From: an uncultured Prevotella sp. | GTDB lineage: Bacteria > Bacteroidota > Bacteroidia > Bacteroidales > Bacteroidaceae | Length of the DNA stretch: 64,000 nucleotides | Reading direction: 5' to 3' | Assembly: GCA_934272845.1 (NCBI GenBank) | Contig: CAKQSF010000008.1 | Span: 14,133 to 78,132, forward strand | Shown: positions 51,747-61,636 of the stretch, one piece after another | Layout: each line of letters opens with the position of its first letter | How positions within the stretch are numbered: the first letter of the stretch is position 1 | Translations under genes and position numbers: made by a program | The notes under the pieces: generated by a model | The model's database searches: none | What the model saw: the letters and a program-made list of their open reading frames with translations, nothing else | What the model was told of the DNA's origin: nothing

Positions 51747-53252
51747 ATGTATAAGACAATCACGGCTGAAGAAGCCGCATCACTAATCAAAAACGGTGAC
51801 TCACTCGGACTGAGCGGGTTTACTCCCGCTGGTGTGCCAAAGGCGGTTACGAAAGAACTCGCTAAGATTGCAGTTAGCGAGCACGAAAAGGGTAATGAAT
51901 TCCAGATAAGCCTCTTTACAGGCGCTTCTACCGGACAGAGTACTGACGGTGACCTCGCAGCAGCGAAGGCTATTAAGTTCCGTGCACCATATACTACCAA
52001 TCCTGATTTCCGTTCGCATGTAAACAAGAACGAAATAGCATATAATGACCTTCATCTCTCTCACATGGCGCAGGAATTGCGTTATGGCTTCTATGGACCA
52101 CTAAATTGGGGCATCCTTGAGGTGTGTAAGATAGAAGATGCAGGCGATAAGTATCGTGTTTATCTAACGGCTGCTGGTGGCATTGCGCCTTCTGTAGCAC
52201 GCATGGCAGAGCATATCATCCTTGAACTCAATTCCTTCCATAGTGAAGGTGCCGCACTGTTGCACGATGTTTATGAGCCAGCAGACCCACCTTATCGCCA
52301 GCCTATAATGATAACAAAGGTAAGCGACCGTATCGGTACGCCATATCTTGAGGTGGAAAAGAAAAAAGTGGTAGGCGTAGTGGAATGTAACATTCCTGAT
52401 GAAGCACGCGCATTCAAGGGCTCTGACCCAGTAACAGACCAGATAGGTGCCAACGTAGCGCAGTTCTTGGTGAACGACATGAAGCGTGGCATTATTCCTG
52501 CGGAGTTCCTTCCATTGCAGAGTGGAGTGGGAAGTACCGCAAACGCTATCCTTGCCGCACTAGGTCACGACAAGAACGTGCCTGACTTTAATATCTATAC
52601 CGAAGTGCTCCAAAACGCTATCGTTGACATGATGCTCGAAGGCAGAGTAAAGGATGCGTCTACATGCTCACTGACCGTTGACAACGAGTGCCTGATGAAG
52701 GTATATGATAATATAGACCATTTCGCTAAGCATCTTACCATACGTCAGTCAGAGATTTCTAATTCGCCAGAGGTAATACGCCGTTTAGGCGTCATTGCCA
52801 TCAATACCGCTATCGAGGTAGATATATATGGCAACGCTAACTCTACTCATATCTCAGGTACCAAGATGATGAACGGTATCGGAGGTTCAGGCGATTTTGA
52901 GCGCAATGCTTACATATCAATCTTCACATGCTCATCACTCGCAAAGGGCGGACTCATCTCTTCTATCGTCCCTATGGTTAGCCATCAGGACCATTCAGAA
53001 CACGATGTAAACGTAATCATCACTGAGCAGGGCATTGCAGACCTTCGTGGCAAGTCGCCACTGCAGCGTGCTCACGCCATAATAGAGAACTGTGCGCATC
53101 CAGACTATCGTCCGTTGCTGCGTGAATATCTTAAGATTGCTACAGGAGGACATACACACCACAATCTGCCAGCGGCTTTCGCTATGCACGACACACTGCG
53201 CAGAAAGGGTGACATGCACCTTACTGACTTCTCGGAATACGTAAAAGAATAA
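51747..53252 (+). CDS. Acetyl-CoA hydrolase/transferase family (succinate/acetate CoA transferase)
   Basis: 501 residues, the length of the Cat1/AarC branch. N-terminal GLSGFTPAGVPKAVTKELAK, a probable catalytic Glu286 in NIYTEVLQN, and a C-terminal GGSGDFERNAYISI glycine-rich CoA-binding motif with EHDVNVIITEQGIADLRGKS. It moves CoA between acetyl-CoA or propionyl-CoA and succinate or acetate, a step in succinate/propionate/acetate fermentation, the typical end-product metabolism of Prevotella. It has its own strong promoter. Confidence 0.9.
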   Translation: MYKTITAEEAASLIKNGDSLGLSGFTPAGVPKAVTKELAKIAVSEHEKGNEFQISLFTGASTGQSTDGDLAAAKAIKFRAPYTTNPDFRSHVNKNEIAYNDLHLSHMAQELRYGFYGPLNWGILEVCKIEDAGDKYRVYLTAAGGIAPSVARMAEHIILELNSFHSEGAALLHDVYEPADPPYRQPIMITKVSDRIGTPYLEVEKKKVVGVVECNIPDEARAFKGSDPVTDQIGANVAQFLVNDMKRGIIPAEFLPLQSGVGSTANAILAALGHDKNVPDFNIYTEVLQNAIVDMMLEGRVKDASTCSLTVDNECLMKVYDNIDHFAKHLTIRQSEISNSPEVIRRLGVIAINTAIEVDIYGNANSTHISGTKMMNGIGGSGDFERNAYISIFTCSSLAKGGLISSIVPMVSHQDHSEHDVNVIITEQGIADLRGKSPLQRAHAIIENCAHPDYRPLLREYLKIATGGHTHHNLPAAFAMHDTLRRKGDMHLTDFSEYVKE

Positions 53253-53317
53253 AAAATAGATAATACGGTGGTAATATGTTTACCACACTTTACTGACAAC
53301 TTAAATACTAAAGAACT

Positions 53318-54127
53318 ATGACAAGTTTAAAGGACTTCTCTCTTGAGGGAAAGAACGCATGGATTACAGGTGCGTCTTACGGTATCGGTTTCAACATTGC
53401 TAAGGCCTTCGTTGCTGCCGGAGTAAAGACAATCATCTTTAATGATATTAACGAGGCAGCCCTTGAGCGTGGTCTCGCCAACTATAAGGAGGCAGGCATC
53501 ACTAACGTGAAGGGTTATGTTTGCGACGTAACAGACGAGGTTGCCATAAAGGCTCTCGTAGAGAAAATACATGAAGAGGTAGGACAGATAGACATCCTCG
53601 TTAACAATGCTGGTATCATCAAGCGTATCCCAATGCACGAAATGGCACGCAAGGACTTCCAGCAGGTTATCGACATTGACCTCGTTGCACCTTACATCTG
53701 TTCTGCTGCCGTTCTTCCAGAGATGATGGAGCGTCGTGAGGGTAAGATTATCAACATCTGTTCAATGATGTCAGAACTCGGTCGTGAGACTGTTTCTGCA
53801 TACGCAGCAGCCAAGGGTGGTCTGAAGATGCTTACACGTAACATCTGTTCTGAGTATGGTGAGTACAACATCCAGTGTAACGGCATTGGCCCTGGCTACA
53901 TCGCTACACCTCAGACTGCACCTCTCCGTGAGCGTCAGCCAGACGGTTCACGTCATCCATTCGACTCATTCATCTGCGCAAAGACTCCTGCTGGTCGTTG
54001 GCTTGACCCATCAGAACTCGGTGGTCCTGCCGTGTTCCTTGCTTCAAAGGCATCTGACGCGGTAAACGGCCACGTGCTTTACGTTGATGGTGGTATCCTT
54101 GCTTACATCGGCAAGCAGCCTAAGTAG
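53318..54127 (+). CDS. SDR oxidoreductase, gluconate 5-dehydrogenase / KduD-like
   Basis: 269 residues, classical short-chain dehydrogenase: cofactor loop TGASYGIG (about 18-25), NNAG (about 94-97), and catalytic Ser, Tyr and Lys in ICSMMSELGRETVSAYAAAK. The C-terminal AGRWLDPSELGGPAVFLASK and YVDGGILAYIGKQP match the gluconate 5-dehydrogenase / 2-deoxy-gluconate 3-dehydrogenase (KduD) branch, which handles keto-sugar acids from uronate breakdown. That fits the lyase/GH88 genes. It begins 66 bases after the CoA transferase and may be read through. Confidence 0.85.
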   Translation: MTSLKDFSLEGKNAWITGASYGIGFNIAKAFVAAGVKTIIFNDINEAALERGLANYKEAGITNVKGYVCDVTDEVAIKALVEKIHEEVGQIDILVNNAGIIKRIPMHEMARKDFQQVIDIDLVAPYICSAAVLPEMMERREGKIINICSMMSELGRETVSAYAAAKGGLKMLTRNICSEYGEYNIQCNGIGPGYIATPQTAPLRERQPDGSRHPFDSFICAKTPAGRWLDPSELGGPAVFLASKASDAVNGHVLYVDGGILAYIGKQPK

Positions 54128-54179
54128 TTCGCTTCTCTTTTCTTACCTCCCATAAGTGTGAGGTAGGATAATTTCATAA

Positions 54180-54212
54180 AAAGGGCGTGATTGCATTGCA
54201 ATCACGCCCTTT
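54180..54212. terminator. Bidirectional terminator between convergent genes
   Basis: AGGGCGTGATTGC/GCAATCACGCCCT, with T-rich sequence after the stem on the plus strand and A-rich sequence before it (T-rich on the minus strand). Confidence 0.85.
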
Positions 54213-54250
54213 CTTTGTAGCATTATATCATTACTCAGAGTCTGCATTAA

Positions 54251-54357
54251 GGGTGGTTCTATAAATTACCACCGTTATGTAAAACTAAATTAGTATAATG
54301 ACGTTTGGTCATCTTTCGGACTCTTATCGAGGTCAAAGGTAATTTATAAAACCACCC
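54251..54357. mobile_element. MITE family 3, short copy (107 bp)
   Basis: Inverted ends GGGTGGTTCTATAAATTACC / GGTAATTTATAAAACCACCC, with TAA on both sides. It shares GTTATGTAAAA and AATGACGT with the 62772 copy but lacks its central part. Confidence 0.7.
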
Positions 54358-54362
54358 TAAAA

Positions 54363-57300
54363 CTATTTTGTAAGGAAATAATTAACGATTCCATTAGCAT
54401 CACCCACGGTTATTGCACCATCATTGTTAAAATCCGCCACGGTGCGAGCAAAATTCTGTTGCTCGTTTCCAATGCTGTGGTTCACAACCATATTGGCATC
54501 GCCTACGGTTACCTCTCCATCGTTGTTCACATCGCCTACGATGCAGGCACTAAGTCCATTTGCAGGAAATGCGTTGATAAGGTTATTGTACTCAGTGGCG
54601 GTAATAGGCATCACCGTACCGTGACGAGGTGTGAAGGCTCCGCTGGTGGCAGTCTGCGCACGGAGCGTAAACTTCTTCCAGTCGGTAGTAGTACAGAACT
54701 GATAGTAACCACTACCGTAGCAGTCGTACATTACCACCCATGTATTCTCACCTATGAGTCGGAACATTCCACCTCCTTCTACAGCAACGTTTGTTTGCTG
54801 CACGGTGCCTGTAGGTTTGCTCCATTGGCTACCAGTAGCCTCACCCTCAGCAGGTGTCAGTCGCTCTGCCGTTACGTGGCAGATGCCGCCCGAGCCCTCG
54901 TTCTTGTATATCATGTGATAGAGTTGATCGGTCTCGTCATAGATGATGTCTGCATCAATAGTAGCAGAACCACGGTCATAGAAGTGCACTGGATAGTCAA
55001 GAAGATCCGTGAAATCATCATTGGCATAACAGTAATATACCTTGTCATAAGTACACGTGCCATCGTCACTAGTAAGCAGTGAGAAGTAAACCATGTAGCG
55101 ACCTTTCGTGCCATCGACATTCACATAGTCCTTGTCCCATATCACTTCTGGTGCCCATACGCGCGTAACACTGCTCCAGCCGTCAGGGAAACGAGTAGGG
55201 AAGTGGACTGTAGAATGTTGCCAATGAATGAGGTCAGTGCTCTTATACATCACTATACCACGGTTACTTGCCCATCCCTCAGCGCAGCGCATGTCGGTAG
55301 CGACCATGTAGAATGTCTTGCCGTCAACGCCCCTGAGAATGTGTGGGTCACGTATGCCTTTCTTAATAGCCACAGAGTCAGATGCCATAACACGCTGACC
55401 GTTGTTTAACACGGTATAATTGAAACCGTCGTCAGAATAAGCGTAATATAAATTTTCATCGCTATTGGAAGGGAAAAAGGTAAAGAGATATCCCTTATAC
55501 CCTTCGGCAGAACGGTCTACAGGTATGCGATAAGCGTCAAGTTCATCGTATTTAGCCTTTAGGGCGGCAACAGCGTCAGTGAGTTCCTGTTCTGTCTGTG
55601 CAGCGTTAGCAGTCTCTATAACCTGTTGTGCTTGTTGTTTCTGTTCGTCGCCGAGTATCTTCTTCGTAGCAACGAGTTCCTGTAATTTCGTAATCCACAT
55701 TTCTACAGACTTGCGATAACTGTCGGCAGTAGCGTCAGTACGCTCCAGTCTGAAGTTATCCACAGTCATCCAGTTGGCGTCAGTGCCCACGCTCTTGAAA
55801 CCGATAGTCAGTTCTCCTCCCACGGCAGTGCCTGTAACAGTGTAATCAGTAGCGTCACTGACCTCTACGCTGTTCTCACCAGCAAAGAGATATACGCCAC
55901 TTACCTTGGCAGGCGTGCCACTTTGGTTTTCTGCGTGACATGCTGCGGTGAGTTTGTACACACCGTCTTTCAGTCCAGTAACAGTCTGTCGCACGCTGGC
56001 GTCAGCAAGCGGACCAGGTGCAGAAGTCCATTTTTCGCAATACAGCGCACCGTCTTTCATGGCTTTTGCTTCATTGTTGCCCTGTGTCTGCATGCCGTTG
56101 TTCTCCCAACCAGTAAAGCCATTCTCGAAACTCGGGTTGTTTATGTGGTCAGTATAGTCCACAACCTCGCACAACTCTAATGTTGCCGCGCCCCATATCA
56201 ACCAGTTGCCGCCTACACGCTGGCTCAGTTGCAGTCCTACAGTGAGGTTACCGTCCTTGTCGGCACGTCCTACCACACTGTTCTTATACTTACCTTCCTT
56301 GAAGCAAGCAGCAGCAGCCTCCATGGAGTTAGGCTCCTTGTCGTTGGTACGCTCGCTCGCCCAGTCGGCAAAGCGGTGCTGACAGTTGCCTGCATAGATA
56401 TAAGCGTTGCTCATATTGTAGCCCATGTCGTGATTGGCGGCATTGGTACTGTTGCTCGAATTGCGAAAGAAACCTTGCAATGAGAAACGATACATAGCCC
56501 CAGGCGTAAGCCCTTTGACCGTCTGGCGTAGTGTGCCGCACTTTTCGTAGAGTTCGTTTACTCCCGCTCTGTTAGTTGGTGAGTAGGTACTATTGTTAAC
56601 GTATCCCTTACATTCCCATCCATCTGTGCCATTAGTCATAGTGGCATTGACAAGCATGTCTGTCATGTCCACAGCCACAGTGGCCTGGGCAGCGTTGAGC
56701 AGAGAGTCTTCACGTGCCACAATAGCGTTGTGGTTGCTACAGTCAACTAGTTCGAAGGCAGTTGCTTTTTCAATATTTGTGGTGTGAGTGCAACTGTAGT
56801 TCGGCGCATCGCAGGTGATGTATGTCTGAGTATCAGCATTACGGATGAGCAATCTGCCGTCAGCGGCAGGTATGAACTGCCATGATACAGGTGCTGTGGC
56901 AGCCTTGTCGGTATATATGTCACCGTCTATGCCTATGTATTTGTCGGCAAGGTCTATGTTGCGAAGCGTGTAGTTGCCGTCAGCGGTCTTCTTTATTTCC
57001 ACAGGCACGCCGTATTTTTCTACAACGGCTTGCGTGCCCCAGTTGGCCCCTCTGCCAAGGAAAGCGTTCAGTTCTTTGTTATAGAGGTATGTGATGCCCT
57101 CGTTAACGGTGGCAGTTTCGCTTGCAGTCTCGCCCTCAGCCACATTCATCTCAAGGATAACAAGCGAGTAAGCCGGAACGTTTACGATAACCTTGCTGCC
57201 AGCAGTAGGTAGGCTCTGCTCCACTGGTACTACGGCAGTGTGGTCGGTCTTGCTATTCTCAGCCTTGTCAGTGTCGGCTGTGAGGAGGACCATCTTGCCG

Positions 57301-59567
57301 CCCTCAGCGTGGTATCCCTTAAGATTGACAGTAGTGTTCTGAGCCTCCGCATACGGATTGACTATCTTAACGTAGAGTTTTCCCGTCTCGTCATTGATGC
57401 TTGAAGACACGAATACCTTTTGTTCAACAGGCAGAGAGAAAGAGTGAGTCAACTCTCCGTCGATGTAACACTTAACGGATGTGCCTTTAACCTCTATCTT
57501 AAGATGATACGTCTTGCCTGTCTCCAGACTTCCACTGCAACTTGCTACGGTAGTCTTTGTGCCCTGTTTGCATACCTCAACAGCGTGTTGCGTATTGCCC
57601 CAGCCACCGAGATTCCACCAGCAATAGTTGCTCGCGTCGTTATAATTAAAGGCAATGAGGAAACCTTCTTTACCTCCTGTCTTGGTGGCATCGACCTCAA
57701 TGGTGTAGTCATCGCCTAGTTCCAGTGAAGAATTGAGGTACACCTTGCCTTCCATAGAGGTGTTTTCCTGTGTCAGTGTGCCGCTGTTCTCAGTCCATGT
57801 TCCACCCTGTGTGGTCCAGTTTTCGCTGCCGTCAAACTTGGCAGAGTATACTGTACCATCGGCTTTCGTAACCTTATAGTTAGCGAAGTTGGCAGAGGTA
57901 AGCCATGTACTGAGACCACCGTAGTTCTTGCCATTGCTCTTAATGTTGCCCGTTTCAGTCCATTTAACGTTCTCCTTACCCACATAATTAGGCATGAGTT
58001 GCTGCACGTAGTATGACGGCGTGCCGTAACTCTCGCTCGAATTAAAGCGTATCATGTCAGGCATCCATTTCTGGTCGTTCTCGTTTACGAAGATAGGAGC
58101 GTAACTTCCCATTATGCAGATGTCAGAATTATTCTCCATTCCAAGCATATAAACAGCCTCGCCAAGTGCAGCGGCAAGATTGCCTGTAGTGCCGTAGTTG
58201 CTCGTTACGGCATATTCACCTGCGTACACCTTTGGTGATGTGGCACGGTCATAAGCATCATACTTTCTGTATTGGCTGACGAACCATGCCGGATTGCGAT
58301 AGTAATGCTCGTCAACGGCATCCACAGGGTAGTCGTTGCGCCATGTAGGGTTATCTGTACCCCATGCCTCTACATTGCCTATGCAGATGGCTTCAGGATA
58401 CTTAGCCTTGATAGCCTGATAGAATTTATGGTAACGCTCGGCGTATTCAAGGCTCTGATCGTTGTTGTTCGTAGAGTAGAAGTTGTAGTTTTCGTTGCCT
58501 ATCTCGATAAGACGAAGGTTGAAAGGTGCCTCGTGACCGTTGGCAATACGCATAGCGCCATACTTCGTTGTAGCGTCACCGTTGGCGTATTCCATAGCAT
58601 CAAGAGCCTCCTGTATGTATTCATCGAGGTCATCTAATGGCTGATACCACCTGTGACCCAAACCTATGTTGACAACAAAGAGTGGTTCTGCGCCTATATC
58701 TTCAGCCAATTGCAGCATCTCGTGGAAACCTAGACCATCGCTAACGCGGTAGTTCCAGTTTACGTTCATGTGGCCAGGACGCTCTTCTATCGCACCTATC
58801 GTCTTCTTCCATTCAAACCTGTTCTGCTTGCCGTCTTTATATTCGCCCTCTATGTAACATCCGCCAGGGAAGCGCATGAAGGCAGGTTTCATGGCTGCCA
58901 ACTTCTCTGCGAGGTCTATTCGGCATCCGTTTTCACGGTTCTTATACGTAGGAGGGAAGAGGCTTACTACGTCAAGACTGAATGATGCCTTGGAGGAAGC
59001 GGCATTGACAATGGCGAATTGTCCTTTGGTGCTGTTCCCTTTAGCGATGATTTCAGCCTTAACCTTCTGCCACGCAGTGTTTGCGCTTACTGTCACTGTG
59101 GATTCGCCAATGCTGTTTCCGTCCTCGTCCTGCAACTGAAGAAGCAGCGATAGTTTCTTGCTGGTCTTGATATAGAAAGATGCCTTGTACGTTTTTCCCT
59201 GTTCAAAGTTCATGCCCCAGAAGCCTTGGTTTGCCACATTGCTACCCTTTTGCGGAAGTATTACGTTGGCAAAGCCTTCCTGTGCAGCATTAAGTGGGGT
59301 GGTAGTGGAGCGTGATAGTGTAGCACCATCGTTGGCAATCCAGTACTCTGTGGATGCATTGTCTTCAAAAGAGCGGTTACGAATGAGTTCGGCATACAGT
59401 CCACCGTCACCTGCATGGTTTATTTCTTCAAAGAAAATGCCATAGTGAAGGGGCGTGATGGTGCTGCCACGTAGACTTGGCGAGACGTCTAGCCCTATCT
59501 GTGCCCACATCTGGGTGGTACACATTGCAAATAAAACTGTTAGATAAAGTAGGTAAAATCGTTTCAT
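54363..59567 (-). CDS. Modular GH51 / GH43-like enzyme with dockerin repeats
   Basis: 1734 residues. Signal peptide to QMWAQ. GH51 alpha-L-arabinofuranosidase (IFFEEINHAGDGGLYAELIR; acid/base in EIGNENYNF near 355; nucleophile in YAGEYAV near 449), interrupted around 560-710 by a LamG-like sandwich (FLIAFNYNDASNYCWWNLGG). Then a ricin-like or beta-trefoil-like stretch (about 825-930), two carbohydrate-binding-like sandwiches (NPSFENGFTGWENNG), a helical FIVAR-like linker, a GH43-like propeller (about 1380-1650, KKGIRDPHILRG, DADIIYDE), and a dockerin pair (DVNNDGEVTVGD, DFNNDGAITVGD). It attacks arabinose-substituted xylan or arabinan from two ends. Unusually large; exported. Confidence 0.82.
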   Translation of the reverse strand: MKRFYLLYLTVLFAMCTTQMWAQIGLDVSPSLRGSTITPLHYGIFFEEINHAGDGGLYAELIRNRSFEDNASTEYWIANDGATLSRSTTTPLNAAQEGFANVILPQKGSNVANQGFWGMNFEQGKTYKASFYIKTSKKLSLLLQLQDEDGNSIGESTVTVSANTAWQKVKAEIIAKGNSTKGQFAIVNAASSKASFSLDVVSLFPPTYKNRENGCRIDLAEKLAAMKPAFMRFPGGCYIEGEYKDGKQNRFEWKKTIGAIEERPGHMNVNWNYRVSDGLGFHEMLQLAEDIGAEPLFVVNIGLGHRWYQPLDDLDEYIQEALDAMEYANGDATTKYGAMRIANGHEAPFNLRLIEIGNENYNFYSTNNNDQSLEYAERYHKFYQAIKAKYPEAICIGNVEAWGTDNPTWRNDYPVDAVDEHYYRNPAWFVSQYRKYDAYDRATSPKVYAGEYAVTSNYGTTGNLAAALGEAVYMLGMENNSDICIMGSYAPIFVNENDQKWMPDMIRFNSSESYGTPSYYVQQLMPNYVGKENVKWTETGNIKSNGKNYGGLSTWLTSANFANYKVTKADGTVYSAKFDGSENWTTQGGTWTENSGTLTQENTSMEGKVYLNSSLELGDDYTIEVDATKTGGKEGFLIAFNYNDASNYCWWNLGGWGNTQHAVEVCKQGTKTTVASCSGSLETGKTYHLKIEVKGTSVKCYIDGELTHSFSLPVEQKVFVSSSINDETGKLYVKIVNPYAEAQNTTVNLKGYHAEGGKMVLLTADTDKAENSKTDHTAVVPVEQSLPTAGSKVIVNVPAYSLVILEMNVAEGETASETATVNEGITYLYNKELNAFLGRGANWGTQAVVEKYGVPVEIKKTADGNYTLRNIDLADKYIGIDGDIYTDKAATAPVSWQFIPAADGRLLIRNADTQTYITCDAPNYSCTHTTNIEKATAFELVDCSNHNAIVAREDSLLNAAQATVAVDMTDMLVNATMTNGTDGWECKGYVNNSTYSPTNRAGVNELYEKCGTLRQTVKGLTPGAMYRFSLQGFFRNSSNSTNAANHDMGYNMSNAYIYAGNCQHRFADWASERTNDKEPNSMEAAAACFKEGKYKNSVVGRADKDGNLTVGLQLSQRVGGNWLIWGAATLELCEVVDYTDHINNPSFENGFTGWENNGMQTQGNNEAKAMKDGALYCEKWTSAPGPLADASVRQTVTGLKDGVYKLTAACHAENQSGTPAKVSGVYLFAGENSVEVSDATDYTVTGTAVGGELTIGFKSVGTDANWMTVDNFRLERTDATADSYRKSVEMWITKLQELVATKKILGDEQKQQAQQVIETANAAQTEQELTDAVAALKAKYDELDAYRIPVDRSAEGYKGYLFTFFPSNSDENLYYAYSDDGFNYTVLNNGQRVMASDSVAIKKGIRDPHILRGVDGKTFYMVATDMRCAEGWASNRGIVMYKSTDLIHWQHSTVHFPTRFPDGWSSVTRVWAPEVIWDKDYVNVDGTKGRYMVYFSLLTSDDGTCTYDKVYYCYANDDFTDLLDYPVHFYDRGSATIDADIIYDETDQLYHMIYKNEGSGGICHVTAERLTPAEGEATGSQWSKPTGTVQQTNVAVEGGGMFRLIGENTWVVMYDCYGSGYYQFCTTTDWKKFTLRAQTATSGAFTPRHGTVMPITATEYNNLINAFPANGLSACIVGDVNNDGEVTVGDANMVVNHSIGNEQQNFARTVADFNNDGAITVGDANGIVNYFLTK

Positions 59568-59629
59568 AATAGTTTATGTTTTTTCTGTTTTCGCATGAGT
59601 TAGTAGATGATTTTCTTTTTGAATGGACT

Positions 59630-59646
59630 AATTTATAGAACCACCC
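59630..59646. repeat. MITE family 3 end fragment
   Basis: AATTTATAGAACCACCC matches the right end of the family; no partner end was found nearby. Confidence 0.4.
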
Positions 59647-59719
59647 ATATTATAATCTTATACGAAATACATAAACAATTTACTTATTTGGGGTAAATGA
59701 TTCACCCTTAATGTGTATT

Positions 59720-59807
59720 GCAATAAATTACTATCGTTAAGCAAAGAAAACAGATTAGGATGAGCAATAAATTGCTATCGTTAAGCAAAGAAAACAGATT
59801 AGGATGA
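59720..59807. repeat. Tandem 44-bp duplication
   Basis: Two copies of GCAATAAATTACTATCGTTA… (44 bp each) differ at one base. The period is twice 22 bp. The rest of 59568-60015 is AT-rich and holds only the promoter listed next. Confidence 0.85.
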
Positions 59808-59902
59808 TGATGCGTAATATTTCCGAATGTTATTGGGTGTTAACAAAAAAAAAAAAATACAAAGACGTGGTTATTTTCTTTATTACTCATATATAAAATT
59901 AG

Positions 59903-59910
59903 TAACTTTG
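59903..59910 (+). promoter_or_regulatory. -7 element of the small membrane peptide gene
   Basis: TAACTTTG; the -33 is TTTA rather than TTTG. Predicts a leader of about 100 bases. Confidence 0.5.
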
Positions 59911-60015
59911 CATAAAGAATGTTTGCCATAGAATGGCATAAATGCAAATCATTTCGTGAAGAAAAAATGCTAACAAGGGAATAAGTAAAATCCTCTCTAA
60001 TAACCATAACTTAAC

Positions 60016-60180
60016 ATGCTGAAGATTAATACCACAAAAGGGAAGGACGAGACAAGCGTCTTTCGTGAGAAAATGCTGAATAGGAAGAAACGACATGATA
60101 TGTATGAACGTGCATTAAAGTCGCTACTTGTTATTGTTGCTATTTTATTGGTAATACTTATTTTGCTTACATATATGTAG
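60016..60180 (+). CDS. Small single-helix membrane protein (54 residues)
   Basis: ATG 60016 to TAG 60178-60180. The N-terminal half is strongly charged (TTKGKDETSVFREKM, NRKKRHDMYERALK); residues about 36-52 are a pure membrane helix (SLLVIVAILLVILILLTYM). The positive N-terminus should stay in the cytoplasm. It has its own promoter and a strong terminator 52 bases downstream, arguing for a real monocistronic gene. No family recognised. Confidence 0.6.
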   Translation: MLKINTTKGKDETSVFREKMLNRKKRHDMYERALKSLLVIVAILLVILILLTYM

Positions 60181-60231
60181 GTCTGTCTGTACTTATGTCG
60201 TAAGAAAAAAGGAGAAGGACGCCAATAAAGT

Positions 60232-60271
60232 AATACGGTGCATTTCGTTGTAACACGAAATGCACCGTATT
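60232..60271. terminator. Bidirectional terminator
   Basis: Perfect 16-bp stem AATACGGTGCATTTCG/CGAAATGCACCGTATT, then GTTTTTG on the plus strand; it can also stop the converging transporter gene. Confidence 0.9.
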
Positions 60272-60296
60272 GTTTTTGTATTCTTTACCCATCGCT

Positions 60297-61529
60297 TTAT
60301 TTCTTTTCTTGTACCAGTTGCTTAGAGGTGTCCACATGGCCGTGAAGGTATCTTAAGCCGTAGGCGAATACCACTTCGAAGCATATTAATGGCACAATGT
60401 ATGCCAGACTTATAGACTGTGTGCTGTCTGCAATAAGTCCCATTAGGGGTGGTGCTATTGCTCCGCCCACTATTGTCATGATGAGGTAAGACGATGCGCG
60501 CTCAAGGTTTATCTTTGCAGAACGCAAAGCGAGCGCGAAGATTGTAGGGAACATTATCGATTCGCAGAGGAAGACAATGAAGAACGCTATGATGGTTACC
60601 CTTCCACTGCCAAGAATAATGAACAGTGTAGCGAGGGTGGCAATGAGGGCGTACAGTATAAGAAGTTTTTCGCCACGGAGGTAATTCATCATCACGCCTC
60701 CTGTGAAACGACCTATGACAAACAGACCCATGCCACCGAAGGCAAGCCAGCGTGATGCCACGGAACTACTGATGCCAACGTTTTCTATCATGTAGTTAAT
60801 GAAGAAACAGTTCATGCCCGTTTGGGCAGCAACGTAGCAAAAGAGTGTGATAAGGCCGAATAAGAGTGTAGGATGCTTTATGTTAACTGTTTTGTCATTC
60901 TCTATAGTCTGCTTCCTTTCTTCCTCTATCTGCTGTTGAGTGATGACTGGCAGTTTGAGAAAAGCAAACACTAAGGCAATGAGTAGTACCGTAATACCAA
61001 CGATGGCGTATGGTATCGCAATGCTTTCACCGCTGAAGAGTAGAGCACCACCGACATATGGTCCTGCTATCCAGCCTATACCATTAAGGCATTGCGCAAG
61101 GTTAATTCGGCTTTCCGCCTTTGTAGGGTCGCCAAGCACGGTGGTATAAGGGTTGGCAGATGTTTCAAGGCACGTCAAGCCGCAGCCTATGACGAACAAT
61201 GAAAAGACGAAGAAATAGAATGAATTGATTTCTGCGCCTGGGATGAAGAGTAACGCTCCTGAGCCGTAGAGAATAAGTCCGGTGAGCACACCAGCCTTAT
61301 ATCCCCATCGGGAGATGATATATCCTGCTGGCAGTGCCATGAGGAAGTAACCACCGTAAACTGCAGCCTGAACCATGGATGCCATGGTTTTCGAAATGTG
61401 AAATGACTCCTGACAGTGTGGATTTAATACTTCAAGAATGCTATGGGCGAATCCCCACAGAAAGAATAAAGATGATATAAGTATGAAAGGAAACAAATAG
61501 TTGTGACCTTTGTATTTGAATATTGACAT
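60297..61529 (-). CDS. FucP-family MFS sugar:H+ symporter
   Basis: 410 residues with 12 membrane helices. FLWGFAHSILEVLNPHCQES, the family's proton- and sugar-binding N-terminus, and GCGLTCLETSANPY in helix 4 match the FucP (L-fucose) / glucose-galactose transporter group of Bacteroidetes. It imports a monosaccharide across the inner membrane; fucose, galactose or glucose cannot be separated from sequence alone. It may take up sugars released by the glycosidases. Confidence 0.87.
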   Translation of the reverse strand: MSIFKYKGHNYLFPFILISSLFFLWGFAHSILEVLNPHCQESFHISKTMASMVQAAVYGGYFLMALPAGYIISRWGYKAGVLTGLILYGSGALLFIPGAEINSFYFFVFSLFVIGCGLTCLETSANPYTTVLGDPTKAESRINLAQCLNGIGWIAGPYVGGALLFSGESIAIPYAIVGITVLLIALVFAFLKLPVITQQQIEEERKQTIENDKTVNIKHPTLLFGLITLFCYVAAQTGMNCFFINYMIENVGISSSVASRWLAFGGMGLFVIGRFTGGVMMNYLRGEKLLILYALIATLATLFIILGSGRVTIIAFFIVFLCESIMFPTIFALALRSAKINLERASSYLIMTIVGGAIAPPLMGLIADSTQSISLAYIVPLICFEVVFAYGLRYLHGHVDTSKQLVQEKK

Positions 61530-61557
61530 GGTTTGTCTGTTAATAGGTTTTTAAAAA

Positions 61558-61636
61558 TTCATAATTCATAATTCATAATTCATAATTTTGTGCGTTATTA
61601 AATTAATTGTGAATTGTGAATTATGCATTATGAATT
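61558..61636. repeat. Low-complexity inverted repeat AATTCATA/TATGAATT
   Basis: Four copies of AATTCATA face three TGAATT-type words around an AT-rich loop between the transporter and methyltransferase genes; it could act as a weak terminator. Confidence 0.55.
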
